A stretch of 64,000 nt of DNA from Alteromonadaceae bacterium 2753L.S.0a.02. GTDB taxonomy: Bacteria > Pseudomonadota > Gammaproteobacteria > Pseudomonadales > Cellvibrionaceae. The notes beneath the pieces were generated by a model. That model ran no database searches and was not told the origin of the DNA. It saw only the letters and a program-made list of their open reading frames with translations. Made by a program: the position numbers and the translations under genes. This document shows, in pieces, positions 41,593-51,329 of this stretch. The stretch's first letter is position 1. The number at the start of each line of letters is the position of its first letter. Location: contig VISH01000002.1 of assembly GCA_007827375.1 (NCBI GenBank), positions 496,001-560,000 on the forward strand. Direction: 5' to 3'.

Positions 41593-43482
41593 CTAATTAG
41601 CTGGCTGGCCAATGTAGGTGTTTATAAAACCTGAGATTTCCAACAGTGCTTGGGATCGCGATTCGACTGAATCCAGGCTGTGATTTTCGTTTTTAATCGT
41701 AACAAAACGCACATGTTTGCCCTCTGATTCCAGTGCTTTGGCCATCTTGGCGGATTGCTCAATGCGAACATTGGAATCTTCAGTGGCGTGAATTAGCAGC
41801 ACCGGCGCTGTGACTTTATCGGCGTGGTAAGCTGGTGACACTGCTTTGAGTGCATCACTACCGTTGTCATCAGTCATCGCTTTCTTCCAGTAACGCAAGG
41901 TGGAACTGTGTCTGCCGTAATCATAACCTTTGTAACTTATAAACCCCGGCAAATCACTCACCCCGTTAATTGAAATAACACAACGGTACAGTTCGGGAGT
42001 GAAGGCTGCGCCGGCCAGAGCAGCATAGCCTCCATAACTCGACCCCATGATACATACACGGTTTTTATCAACCGTGCCCTGCTCGATGAGGTGTAGCAAT
42101 GCATCGGTAATGTCGTCCTGCATTTTGCCACCCCACTCACCATAACCTGCTTCGATATGAGCTCGGCCAAAGCCACTGGAACCGCGAAATTGGGGTTGTA
42201 TGACGAGGTAGCCCTCATTAGCCAGAGCTTGGGCCTGCCAATCAAACTCAATTCTATCGTAGGATTCAGGGCCACCATGCGGCATAACCACGGCCGGTAA
42301 TTTTTTTGGTGTGCCAGCTTGCGCACGTGGGAATGTTAGCAGGGTTGGTATTTTCAAGCCGTCTCGGGCGTTGATGGTGATGGCTGAAATTGGGTTAACG
42401 TGTTCAGGCTTAATCGTCGGATATTGAGCTTCGATAAAGGTTAGCCGTTTTTTTTTATCAAGCACATAGTAGGCACCGGAATTAGTTGAGCCTGATACAT
42501 GTAGGAGCAATTTACTCCAGTCCTTACTGTGGGTTACCAAGCTTACCGAATCATCTGGGAATTTTTCCACTGCCAGTCGCATTAAGTTATCTGCTTTTTC
42601 ATTAAAAATCTTATAGGTGGGCTGAAACCCGCTGAACCGGATACCCTCAACGATTCGTTGTATGTTGGTGAGTACACAGTCTATATCATGACTGGGCTCG
42701 TTGTAGGGCGACACTGAAATGGCTCCATCACGCAAGGCCATCGTGTAATACCGCTCGGAACTTTTTGCGTCGGGATATGCGGTATATACAAGTGATTGGA
42801 AATCGGATGTCAAACCGATGATATTAAGTTCAAGTTTATCAGATATTCTGGAATAAATTTCTTTCCATTTACCTTCAACTCGAGAAAAAACACGGTGCTC
42901 TCGCGTGCGTTGCCCGTAAGTTTCCTGGACTAATGCTTCCTCGTCTGGACCGAGGAAATAATCGATTGTGTAACGCTTGCCTTTTTCAATGCGAGGTTTG
43001 AGATTTGGGGATTTAAGTTTTACTTTATGCAGGTCAATCCGATCGTTTTGATAGTAGGGCATGTAGGCGTACTCACCGTCTGAAGATACACCGTAAATAC
43101 CGGACGCGTGCAATTGTTCCAGCGAACGAGAAAGCAGATCATACACGAATATTTTGGAAACTTCGTAGAGCCGCTTGTCACCGAAGTTTTTGAAGGCGGC
43201 AACCCGAATTATGACTTTGGTATCGTTAATAAAATCAATATAACGGGGATTGACATCGGAGATGTCTACGAAATGAGTGGCTTTATTGGTTTTCAAGGAG
43301 TAGACAATCATCAGGTCGTCAGGACCATCCTGCCAACGAAATGCCAGTTGATCCCCTTTTGGCGACATAGCCATTTTTGAGACGGCAGGCATCCTTTTGT
43401 AGTCGAAAATGCCGGGATCAGCCATCAAAGCTTGGGTTGACGTTAAAAAAATAAAAAGAATTAAAAGAGGTCTTGCCAGCAT
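41593..43482 (-). CDS. S9 family (prolyl-oligopeptidase-like) serine peptidase, copy 1
   Basis: A 629-residue exported peptidase (signal peptide about 1-21, QALMA-DP). The N-terminal beta-propeller (about 25-370) shields a C-terminal alpha/beta-hydrolase domain (about 380-629). Catalytic residues: Ser482 in GSSYGGYAAL, Asp569 in HATEDSNVR and His601 in NENHSLD. PHGGPESYDRIEFDWQAQALANEGYLVIQPQFRGSSGFG is the usual oxyanion/loop region. Members of this S9C-like group trim oligopeptides. The neighbouring copy at 43817 is similar along its length. Confidence 0.92.
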   Translation of the reverse strand: MLARPLLILFIFLTSTQALMADPGIFDYKRMPAVSKMAMSPKGDQLAFRWQDGPDDLMIVYSLKTNKATHFVDISDVNPRYIDFINDTKVIIRVAAFKNFGDKRLYEVSKIFVYDLLSRSLEQLHASGIYGVSSDGEYAYMPYYQNDRIDLHKVKLKSPNLKPRIEKGKRYTIDYFLGPDEEALVQETYGQRTREHRVFSRVEGKWKEIYSRISDKLELNIIGLTSDFQSLVYTAYPDAKSSERYYTMALRDGAISVSPYNEPSHDIDCVLTNIQRIVEGIRFSGFQPTYKIFNEKADNLMRLAVEKFPDDSVSLVTHSKDWSKLLLHVSGSTNSGAYYVLDKKKRLTFIEAQYPTIKPEHVNPISAITINARDGLKIPTLLTFPRAQAGTPKKLPAVVMPHGGPESYDRIEFDWQAQALANEGYLVIQPQFRGSSGFGRAHIEAGYGEWGGKMQDDITDALLHLIEQGTVDKNRVCIMGSSYGGYAALAGAAFTPELYRCVISINGVSDLPGFISYKGYDYGRHSSTLRYWKKAMTDDNGSDALKAVSPAYHADKVTAPVLLIHATEDSNVRIEQSAKMAKALESEGKHVRFVTIKNENHSLDSVESRSQALLEISGFINTYIGQPAN

Positions 43483-43816
43483 GTTGGAATCCCTGGTAAC
43501 AGGTTATTTTTATTCAAGATGGCAAGTGTATTTTACTGTTCGCAGGCTTGTCCAGTTGCAGACAATTATCGTGTTAATGGTAGAGTGTATGGCTTGCCAT
43601 GGGAACTGCCGGCTCCGCCGAAACGTGGACGATCTGTGTGACGCACGGGAGCATTAGTTATCGCACATTTTTGTGACGATGTGTAGCAAAAATGCAGGTA
43701 GTTGTGCGCCTGTTCAAGATCGAAACTGAATAGCGCTAAGTTATAGTGCGGAGTCATAGCGGGACGACAGTTACGCGCGAAGCCGAGAGCTCTCCCGCGC
43801 GTATTTCTTCGACGTG
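43483..43816. other. Intergenic region between the tandem S9 genes
   Basis: About 330 bases with no gene. It holds the promoter side of copy 1 and repeat copy B near the 3' side of copy 2. A short inverted repeat (CGAAGCCGAG-like) near 43780 has no T-run. Confidence 0.4.
43658..43686. repeat. 29-bp repeat, copy B, downstream of the second S9 peptidase gene
   Basis: Matches copy A (41452-41480) at 26 of 29 positions; contains ATCGCACA then TGTGACGAT, a near-perfect stem with one bulge. Confidence 0.8.
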
Positions 43817-45703
43817 TTATTGGACTGGCGTGCCTATTGTTTGCGCCAGTAATTGAGCGATTGCCGTAAGTGCTTTGGAGCGGGATTCCACTGAATCTAA
43901 ACTATGGTTTTCATCATCGATAGTAATGAGCTCGACTTTTTTGCCCGCCTTTTTTAACGCTTTAGCCATTTTTCTAGACTGTTCAATTCGGACATTAAAA
44001 TCATTTTTGGCATGAATGAGAAGGACTGGGGCTTTAGCTTTATCAGCGTGATAAGCGGGAGAAACTTCTTCTAACGCTTCCTTATTGGCCTTCTCTGTCA
44101 TGGCTTTGTTCCAGTAGCGGAGGGTGGTGCTATTTCTACCGTACTCGTAACCTTTGTAACTTACGAATCCCGGTAGGTCACTTACACCGTTTATGGATAC
44201 GACGCATTGGTATAGTTCAGGCGTAAAAACTGCACCAGCTAGGGCGGCATATCCTCCATAACTGGCGCCGGCGATACAAATGCGTCGCTTATCAATCACA
44301 CCTTTCTCCACAAGGCTATTTACTACATCGGTGATGTCATCCTGCATTTTTCTGCCCCATTCACCATAGCCGGCTTCGATGTGGTCTCGCCCGAATCCAC
44401 TTGAACCGCGAAACTGGGGTTGAACTACCATATAACCCTCATTGGCGATCGCCTGGGTCAACCAATCGAACTCGATTCTATCGTAGGCTTCAGGGCCGCC
44501 ATGCGGCAGTATCACGGCGGGTAAATTAGACAGAGACGCCACCTTGCTGCGAGGCACTGTAAGAAGAGTAGGTATATGCAAGCCATCCCGTGCTTTTAAT
44601 GTTATTGCAGAAATGGGGTGAATATCTTCAGGCTTAACATAGGGGTATTGTGATTCAACATAACTGAGTTTTTTTGACGCGTCCAAAACATAGTAGTGAC
44701 CCGGCGAATTCGGCCCTGTTACCAATAACACCAGTTTTTGCCAATCAGGTGTATGTGAAGTTAAAAATACGGAATCATTCGGAAATTGCTGGACTGCATA
44801 CTCCATTAATTCATTCGCTTTTTTATCAAACATTCTGTAAGAAGGTTTAAAACCCTTATATTCGACGCCTAACGCTATACGTTGGAAATTGGTGATGACG
44901 TCTTCAATACCCTTATCTTCTAGATTGAGATCTGAGGCATCTGTTATTTTTCCATCACTTAGCGCCATTGTGAAATACTGTTCCGAGCTTTTTTCGTCAG
45001 GGTAGCTAGTGAACACCAGGTTTTTATAATCTGGTGTTAAGCCCACTATATTAATCTCAAGAAGTTCAGTGTTTGCATGATAAATTTCGTTCCATCGCCC
45101 GTTATTTTTTGCAAACACTCTGTGCTCCTTGGCTCCATTAGCATAGGTTTCCTGCACTAATGCGTCTTCATCAAGGCCAAGGAAAAAGTCAATAGTGTCG
45201 TTTTTTCCTTTCTCGACGCGAAACTCTAATTTTGTGGAGCTTAAATCCATCTTGTTCAAATCTATGCTTCGCTTTTTATACATGGGTACGAATGCATATT
45301 TTTTATCATTAGAAAAGCCGTAAACTCTTGACACGGGGAGTTCGTCTAATTTTTTTGTAGCCAAGTCGTAAAGAAATAGCTTTTTTACTTCCGCTTTATG
45401 TTTGCGACCCACATTTTTAAATCCTCCAACACTAATTATTACCTTGTCGTCGGTAAGAAAGTAGAGGTATTGCGGGTTTACGGCTTTGATATCAACGTAG
45501 TGCGTTGATTTTTTATGTTTTAGTGAATAGATTACCAGCAAATCATCAGGGCCTTCGTGCCATCGAAACGCGAGTCGTTCGCCGTTAGGTGATATGGCGA
45601 CTTTTGAAACCACTGGCATGCGGCGATAGTCGAGCAACGAGGGTGTACTCCAACAATGCAGGCTGGTAAATATAAGTAGTAAGGGGAGGTAGCGATTAAA
45701 CAT
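43817..45703 (-). CDS. S9 family (prolyl-oligopeptidase-like) serine peptidase, copy 2
   Basis: A 628-residue paralogue of copy 1, with signal peptide (about 1-19, HCWS-TP), propeller and hydrolase domain. The catalytic triad is kept: Ser481 in GASYGGYAAL, Asp568 in HAKNDFNVR and His600 in DENHSLD. Many long blocks are shared with copy 1 (RFRGSSGFGR, SINGVSDLPGF, CVxSINGVSD), so the pair arose by tandem duplication. Differences cluster in the propeller, which controls substrate access, suggesting diverging substrates. Ribosome site GGAG 6 bases before ATG. Confidence 0.92.
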   Translation of the reverse strand: MFNRYLPLLLIFTSLHCWSTPSLLDYRRMPVVSKVAISPNGERLAFRWHEGPDDLLVIYSLKHKKSTHYVDIKAVNPQYLYFLTDDKVIISVGGFKNVGRKHKAEVKKLFLYDLATKKLDELPVSRVYGFSNDKKYAFVPMYKKRSIDLNKMDLSSTKLEFRVEKGKNDTIDFFLGLDEDALVQETYANGAKEHRVFAKNNGRWNEIYHANTELLEINIVGLTPDYKNLVFTSYPDEKSSEQYFTMALSDGKITDASDLNLEDKGIEDVITNFQRIALGVEYKGFKPSYRMFDKKANELMEYAVQQFPNDSVFLTSHTPDWQKLVLLVTGPNSPGHYYVLDASKKLSYVESQYPYVKPEDIHPISAITLKARDGLHIPTLLTVPRSKVASLSNLPAVILPHGGPEAYDRIEFDWLTQAIANEGYMVVQPQFRGSSGFGRDHIEAGYGEWGRKMQDDITDVVNSLVEKGVIDKRRICIAGASYGGYAALAGAVFTPELYQCVVSINGVSDLPGFVSYKGYEYGRNSTTLRYWNKAMTEKANKEALEEVSPAYHADKAKAPVLLIHAKNDFNVRIEQSRKMAKALKKAGKKVELITIDDENHSLDSVESRSKALTAIAQLLAQTIGTPVQ

Positions 45704-45994
45704 GAGTGCTCCATTTTTAATTTATTTTTACTTTGATTTCGACGCGTCACATAGGTCCGTCACATCTTCTAAGCGCTTTGAGATGCTTACACGAAATGAC
45801 CAGTTTTCTTTGCGGTAAAAAAGATTGGCGAAGGAAGCCAATATTGCAAAATCCGGAGTCGGGCGTAGGCCTGATAAATATTTCATTTGAATATTAATAT
45901 GAGTATTGTTATCGGATATTTGCGATTATATCCCAAATTGTCACATCAGGTTCCCTTTGGCGGGCACCGCATCGCGCACGAGCAAAGTTGGCTA

Positions 45995-47005
45995 TTACTC
46001 CCGAGTACGTCGCAGTACGATGGTGGCGAGTGTTAGGGTGAACGCGCAAATACTGCCGGCCACCAGTAAAAATCCGTGGTGGGCTTTCTCAAAGGGTATG
46101 CCACTCACGTTCATACCAAAGAGACCGGCAGTTAAATTGATGGGGAGTGCCAGCACGGTTACCAGTGTCAGAATAGAGAGTGTGCGGTTGGATTGCTCGT
46201 TCACCAACGCGGCCAGCTCCTCCTGCAAAATTTTAACGCGTTCAATGAGGTTGGTCGTATCTCCAACGGCCAGTGAAAACTCTTCCGCAGCCTGGCGAAG
46301 TTCGAACAAATCGCGTTCTTCTATCCAATGCGGGGGGCGGTTAATCAAGCGGAAAAACGCCGCGGGTTCGGGGGCGAGTAATCTTTGTAAACGCACCAGA
46401 ACTCGGCGGATGGAGCCCAATTCTCCACGCTGAAAACTCATGCGATTGGCGAGCAATTTGTCTTCGATACCGTCGATACGAACACTTTGTTTGCGCAAAA
46501 TACTCACCAACACACTCACTTGATCTTCGAGCAATTGCGCCAATAGAGAAATGGTTGAAGTAAAGCGTTTGCCATCGCGCACATTTGATTTTAGTTGTTC
46601 AATGGAGCGCAATGGGCGCAGACGTACGCTGATGACTAAATTGCGGTCGATATACAAACGCCCGGAGGAAATTTCTGAGGAGTCGACACTGAAGTCGTAC
46701 ATCACATCATTGATCACAGCGACCAGAGATTCACCTTCCAGTTCAAGACGGGTTGAACCCGCCTGGCCGTGCAGCGATTCGTAGAAGGACTCTGGCAGTT
46801 GCAGATTTTGCTTAAGCCAGCGTAGTGTTGCCGAATTCGCTAATGAAAAATGTAACCAGACAAATCCTGCGTCGGTTCCGGCGAGCTGTGCCAGCCGATG
46901 TTCCACCTGGCTGGAGGAAATGGGGGTGGCAGCGGAATCTTTTGTAAAATGATAGCCCCAAACCAAGCCCGTTTCGTCTGACCCATAGTGGATATCATCT
47001 GGCAT
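45995..47005 (-). CDS. CorA/ZntB family divalent-cation transporter
   Basis: A 336-residue protein with a long cytoplasmic N-terminal alpha/beta domain and two C-terminal transmembrane helices. The family signature lies at the end of TM1 (TAGLFGMNVSGIPF: Gly-Met-Asn), with the basic C-terminal tail RRTRE. The N-terminal start MPDDIHYGSDETGLVWGYHF and WLHFSLANSATLRWL closely resemble ZntB, a zinc transporter, rather than Mg2+-CorA. Ribosome site AAGGAA precedes the ATG. The exact metal is inferred. Confidence 0.88.
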   Translation of the reverse strand: MPDDIHYGSDETGLVWGYHFTKDSAATPISSSQVEHRLAQLAGTDAGFVWLHFSLANSATLRWLKQNLQLPESFYESLHGQAGSTRLELEGESLVAVINDVMYDFSVDSSEISSGRLYIDRNLVISVRLRPLRSIEQLKSNVRDGKRFTSTISLLAQLLEDQVSVLVSILRKQSVRIDGIEDKLLANRMSFQRGELGSIRRVLVRLQRLLAPEPAAFFRLINRPPHWIEERDLFELRQAAEEFSLAVGDTTNLIERVKILQEELAALVNEQSNRTLSILTLVTVLALPINLTAGLFGMNVSGIPFEKAHHGFLLVAGSICAFTLTLATIVLRRTRE

Positions 47006-47226
47006 ACACTGGTTCCTTTTTGTATTGGTTATGGCGCTAAGTGGCCACGTGGCAGCGGAGCGTCAGTGTAAAGGTTGATTGTGTAACATAGTAGCGAAGC
47101 ACGCTAAAAATTCATGTCGATTCAATTTGGAAAGATATGTATCGAGCAGCGGCTTGTAATTATTTTTTGCTGGGGCTTTTGGGGCGCCGCAACGAAGTGC
47201 GTGGCACACTGATGCTGCTGCGGAAA

Positions 47227-47254
47227 TAAAAAAACGGGGCAACAAAGTGCCCCG
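47227..47254 (-). terminator. Terminator after the GH11 xylanase gene
   Basis: A 7-bp stem (47235-47241 with 47248-47254) followed on the minus strand by eight T residues, 30 bases beyond the stop. Confidence 0.9.
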
Positions 47255-47283
47255 CTCGACTGGTGTGAAACTCGGTAATTGGT

Positions 47284-48642
47284 TTAGTTACAAACTACGC
47301 CGCCGCTACCGCTTTGGCTGTTACAGGTAGTATCGCCAATACAGCTCGCTGAATTCTCCCAACCCCAACCGCTTGATTGGTTTTGACAGGAGGGGTACAG
47401 GGTGCCGTACCAGTTACACTGACAACTGCTGCCGCTACCGCCGCTTGAACTGCTCGAAGAGCTGGATGAGCTACTGGATGATGAGGAGCTGGAGCTGCTT
47501 GAGGAGCTTGTGCTGCCTCCGGTACAGTTGCCACTGAAGCAATCGGAGGTGCTGCCAAATCCGATAACACCGCTACAGTGCATGGTTTCGGAGAAGGAGC
47601 CGCCACCGCAGGAACCATTGCCATAGGTCGCTGTGTTGTACTCCATGTCTTCTGCCTGACGGGTTTCGCCGTTGACATAGACATAATCGAGGATAACGTC
47701 ACGGCCCGCTGCATCGTTGGTGTACTCAACGATAACCTCGCCAGCGGCGCTGCCACTGTATACGTAGTCCTGATCGCTTGGAGTGAGTGTCCAGGTTTTT
47801 ACAACGGTTCCACCAATTTGGAGCTGGATCTGTTCGTCGCCGTTAACGCCGCGAGCGCGTACAATAATATCGGTGCTACTTGGGCTGCCACTGCTGCTGG
47901 ACGAGCTGGACGAACTGGAGCTCGATGTTGTGGTGCTGCCACTTGAGCCGCCCTCGGATACAGAAATATCGGAGCTACCGGTGCTTTGATAGCCCTCGGT
48001 GGCCATGACCATATAGTCGAAAGAGCCAAGGTTTAGGCCTTTGCTGGCCCAATAGTTGAAGTGATTGCCAACCGTAATTGTGCCGCTGATGTTACCGAAG
48101 CCTTTCTTGGTGCCGCGAACACTGAAATACTGATAAAACGTTTGGGTACCATCAATTGATGGTTGCTGTACACGTTGACATCGGCGCACATCGTAGCTGG
48201 CACCGTCGGACTGGAAGCTGCCGTAGTCAGTTCCACCGCTACATGAAGAGGGGTTGTAGGAGCCGTAGCTTTCGATGATGTAATATTCGATAAGTGGGCT
48301 GCGGGTCCAGCCGTAAAGGGCCAGATAGGAGTTTTGTGAGTTACTAACGCCGTAGTAGCCCTCGTAGCTCACTGTTTTGGCGCCACCAGGGTTCCAGCCT
48401 TTTCCGCCAACCCAGTTGTTGCTGCTGGTGTTCCACTGTGAACCATAGCGGCCGCCGTCGTACAAGGTGAACGATGCATCGCCAGTATCCTTCCAAAATG
48501 AGTAATAGTGACCTCCCTGGGTGCCCGTCGCATTGGATGTGAGGGTTTGCTGTGCATCAACGGCAGGGATACACAGAGCGGCTGTTGCCAATGCCGCCAA
48601 GGTGAGTTTTAGGTCTCCACCCCGTTTCTTAATAAAATTCAT
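47284..48642 (-). CDS. Secreted endo-beta-1,4-xylanase GH11-CBM60-CBM10
   Basis: A 452-residue xylanase. ATG at 48642 is chosen (GGAG 8 bases upstream; signal peptide about 1-30, VDA-QQ). GH11 domain (about 31-235): nucleophile Glu in SPLIEYYIIESYG, acid/base Glu in MATEGYQSTG, and hallmark SYEGYYGVSNSQNSYLALYGW. Ser/Thr linker, then CBM60-like xylan-binding module (about 262-375; VRARGVNGDEQIQLQIGG, VILDYVYVNGETRQAEDMEYN). A 22-residue Ser run precedes CBM10 (about 405-452; CQCNWYGTLYPSCQNQ, SGWGWENSASC). The same module order is known in Cellvibrio japonicus Xyn11A. GH11 and CBM60 are closely similar to the first two modules of the protein at 56112, so these are paralogues. Confidence 0.93.
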   Translation of the reverse strand: MNFIKKRGGDLKLTLAALATAALCIPAVDAQQTLTSNATGTQGGHYYSFWKDTGDASFTLYDGGRYGSQWNTSSNNWVGGKGWNPGGAKTVSYEGYYGVSNSQNSYLALYGWTRSPLIEYYIIESYGSYNPSSCSGGTDYGSFQSDGASYDVRRCQRVQQPSIDGTQTFYQYFSVRGTKKGFGNISGTITVGNHFNYWASKGLNLGSFDYMVMATEGYQSTGSSDISVSEGGSSGSTTTSSSSSSSSSSSSGSPSSTDIIVRARGVNGDEQIQLQIGGTVVKTWTLTPSDQDYVYSGSAAGEVIVEYTNDAAGRDVILDYVYVNGETRQAEDMEYNTATYGNGSCGGGSFSETMHCSGVIGFGSTSDCFSGNCTGGSTSSSSSSSSSSSSSSSSSSSSSSGGSGSSCQCNWYGTLYPSCQNQSSGWGWENSASCIGDTTCNSQSGSGGVVCN

Positions 48643-49126
48643 TTTTATACTCCGGCTTATCCCCCCAGGAATCAATACTGCACATAGAGAACCAGGGTTT
48701 TTAAAAGTCTCCACCGAGGCTCGATGCTATGCGGTGGGCAAAGGTGCGTGGGGTACCAACGTTTTTTATTACTGCGTGTGTTGATATGGACGCCAAGACA
48801 TGTATACCGGAATGTGGAAAAAAGTGTCAAATATTCTTTCGATATATAATGAAAAAGACTGGATTTAATGTTTATTATGACGACAAAGTGTATAAATATT
48901 AAACGGAAAGGTTGTTGGTGTGAGGCTTGTGTAGTAAAAGCGCATCATCTGAATGGGTTTTAATGAATGCGTTGTTTGGCGGGTTTATACGCGAATTATA
49001 TTAGTGAACACTAAAACTAAATGGCGATTAAAAAAATATTTTAAAACATGTGTATTAAATTTCTCTCCCGGGAATTCTGTATGAGGGATGATCTTCCATT
49101 TGGTAATTTCAAGATAATGAGCAAAC
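48643..49126. other. AT-rich region upstream of the xylanase gene
   Basis: About 480 bases with no supported gene. It should contain the xylanase promoter and the 3' end region of the formaldehyde operon, but no terminator hairpin or regulator site was recognised. Confidence 0.4.
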
Positions 49127-49963
49127 TTACCTTAAGTTTTCCGTGTGAAATTCCACGTGTTCCCCAATAAAACTCGCAATAAAAAAGTAACTGTGGTCGT
49201 AACCCGTCTGTTGGCGTATGCGTATGGGGTACCGGTGAGTATCGCAGGCTTTTTCTAAAAGTTCGGGTTTTAGTTGTTCTGTTAAAAATCGATCTGCAGT
49301 TCCAAAATCGACGAGTATGGGGATATGGTTTTCGCACTGTGCGATTAATTCACAGGTGTCGTATTGTCGCCAGCTCTCCCGGTTGTCTCCAAGGTAATGC
49401 CTAAACGCCTTTTCTCCCCAGGGGCATTGCATGGGGGCGCAAATGGGCGCGAAGGCTGAAATGGATTTGAAGCGGTCTGGGTTTTTTATGCCGAGAGTCA
49501 GCGCCCCATGGCCGCCCATGGAGTGGCCAAATATGCTTTGGCGAGACAGATCCAGGTTAAAACCAGTCGCCAGCAAACTGGGCAATTCTTCAAGCACATA
49601 ATCGTACATATGATAGTTTTCAGCCCAGGGAGATTGGCTTGCATTGAGATAAAAACCCGCGCCAAGGCCGAAATCCCAGTTACCATCGGGGTCATTTGGC
49701 ACGTTCTTGCCACGCGGGCTGGTGTCGGGCGCGACAATCGCAACGCCGTGTTTTGCAGCGAATTGCTGCGCGCCGGCTTTCTGTACAAAATTTTCATCGG
49801 TACACGTAAGACCAGACAACCAGTACAGAACCGGAACCGGTTTCTCCGATACCTGCGGAGGCAAATAGATTGAGAACGTCATTTCGCAGCGTACCGTTTC
49901 GGCAACATGTTTGAAGCGCAATTGCCGGCCGCCAAAACACAATATCGAGCTGAGTTGTTCCAT
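49127..49963 (-). CDS. fghA: S-formylglutathione hydrolase
   Basis: A 278-residue alpha/beta-hydrolase that releases formate and glutathione from S-formylglutathione, the second step of formaldehyde detoxification. Nucleophile Ser is in IFGHSMGGHGAL, and the family blocks VLYWLSGLTCTDENFVQKAG, DTSPRGKNVPND and YDHSYFFIASFIGEH (His) are present. Its start touches the stop of the dehydrogenase gene (TGATG, 1-base overlap), so the two are cotranslated. Confidence 0.95.
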   Translation of the reverse strand: MEQLSSILCFGGRQLRFKHVAETVRCEMTFSIYLPPQVSEKPVPVLYWLSGLTCTDENFVQKAGAQQFAAKHGVAIVAPDTSPRGKNVPNDPDGNWDFGLGAGFYLNASQSPWAENYHMYDYVLEELPSLLATGFNLDLSRQSIFGHSMGGHGALTLGIKNPDRFKSISAFAPICAPMQCPWGEKAFRHYLGDNRESWRQYDTCELIAQCENHIPILVDFGTADRFLTEQLKPELLEKACDTHRYPIRIRQQTGYDHSYFFIASFIGEHVEFHTENLR

Positions 49964-51069
49964 CAGTAGATCACCACCGAGCGAATACTTTCTCCTTTGT
50001 GCATTAAATCAAAGGCCTTATTGATATCTTCCAGAGGCATGGTGTGCGTAATCAAATCGTCGATATTGATTTTACCCTCCATATACCAATCGACGATTTT
50101 GGGGACATCCGTGCGCCCCCGTGCACCACCGAAAGCTGTGCCGTGCCAGGAACGGCCGGTCACTAATTGGAATGGCCGGGTCGAAATTTCCTGGCCAGCT
50201 CCCGCAACGCCAATAATACAACTGCGTCCCCAGCCTTTATGGCAGCACTCCAGAGCCTGGCGCATGACCTTAACATTGCCGATACATTCGAAGCTGTAGT
50301 CCACTCCGCCGTTGGTGAGTTGCACGATGTGGTCCACGACATTTTCGTGCTCGCTGGGATTTACAAAATCAGTCATCCCAAATTGTTTCGCAAGTTCAAT
50401 TTTTGCGGGGTTTAAATCCACGCCGATAATGCGCGTGGCACCAACCAACTTCGCTCCCTGTATTACGTTCAAACCAATGCCACCCAAACCAAAAACTGCC
50501 ACTGTAGCACCGGCTTCCACCTTCATAGTGAATGCAACCGCACCGATGCCGGTGGTGACGCCGCAGCCGATGTAACAAATTTTATCGAAGGGGGCATCTT
50601 CGCGAACTTTCGCCAATGCAATTTCTGGTAAGACCGTGTAATTGGAAAAGGTTGAGCACCCCATGTAGTGCAACAGCGCTTGCCCGTCGAACGAAAAGCG
50701 ACTGGTGCCGTCGGGCATCACGCCCTTGCCCTGGGTGGTGCGAATCGCCTGGCACAGGTTGGTTTTTGGATTGAGGCAGTAGTCACACTCTCGACATTCC
50801 GGGGTGTAGAGCGGAATAACGTGGTCGCCAGGCTTGAGGCTTTTCACATCAGCGCCCACCTCCACAACAACACCGGCGCCTTCATGGCCTAGAATTGCGG
50901 GAAATGCACCTTCGGGGTCGTCGCCGGAGAGTGTGAAGGCATCGGTGTGGCAGACTCCGGTGGCTTTTATTTCAACCAACACTTCGCCAGCTTTTGGGCC
51001 TTCGAGATCCACTTCTGCTATTTGTAGGGGTTTTCCTGCCTCGAAGGCAACGGCGGCGCGAGTTTTCAT
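49963..51069 (-). CDS. frmA: S-(hydroxymethyl)glutathione dehydrogenase (class III alcohol dehydrogenase)
   Basis: A 368-residue zinc-dependent enzyme oxidising the glutathione-formaldehyde adduct with NAD+. Catalytic zinc ligands: VCHTDAFTLSG, GHEGAGVV and, later, Cys in YIGCGVTTG. Structural zinc Cys cluster: ECRECDYCLNPKTNLC. NAD-binding: VFGLGGIGLNVIQGAKLVG. All are intact. Forms an operon with fghA. GAGG site before the ATG. No FrmR-type regulator is seen next to it. Confidence 0.95.
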   Translation of the reverse strand: MKTRAAVAFEAGKPLQIAEVDLEGPKAGEVLVEIKATGVCHTDAFTLSGDDPEGAFPAILGHEGAGVVVEVGADVKSLKPGDHVIPLYTPECRECDYCLNPKTNLCQAIRTTQGKGVMPDGTSRFSFDGQALLHYMGCSTFSNYTVLPEIALAKVREDAPFDKICYIGCGVTTGIGAVAFTMKVEAGATVAVFGLGGIGLNVIQGAKLVGATRIIGVDLNPAKIELAKQFGMTDFVNPSEHENVVDHIVQLTNGGVDYSFECIGNVKVMRQALECCHKGWGRSCIIGVAGAGQEISTRPFQLVTGRSWHGTAFGGARGRTDVPKIVDWYMEGKINIDDLITHTMPLEDINKAFDLMHKGESIRSVVIY

Positions 51070-51329
51070 GGGGTGTCCTCTGCGATTGAAATTATGGAGA
51101 TTATACGTTGCAAGCTGTTTGTGTGGTGCAACACAGAAACGGAATTATAAAGGTCAATTGTGAGTGATTTGTGTTGATTGTAGCGCGCTGTGCGGATTCA
51201 CCTAGTGCGAGACCCAAACGTACAAAAATGCTTCAACGATTAAAGGTAAATAAGTATTAGCACTTTGGTGAAATACAGTCGTTAGAATCCTTTTCCGGAA
51301 ACCCGCTGAAAAGTTGAGCCTAATAAGTA

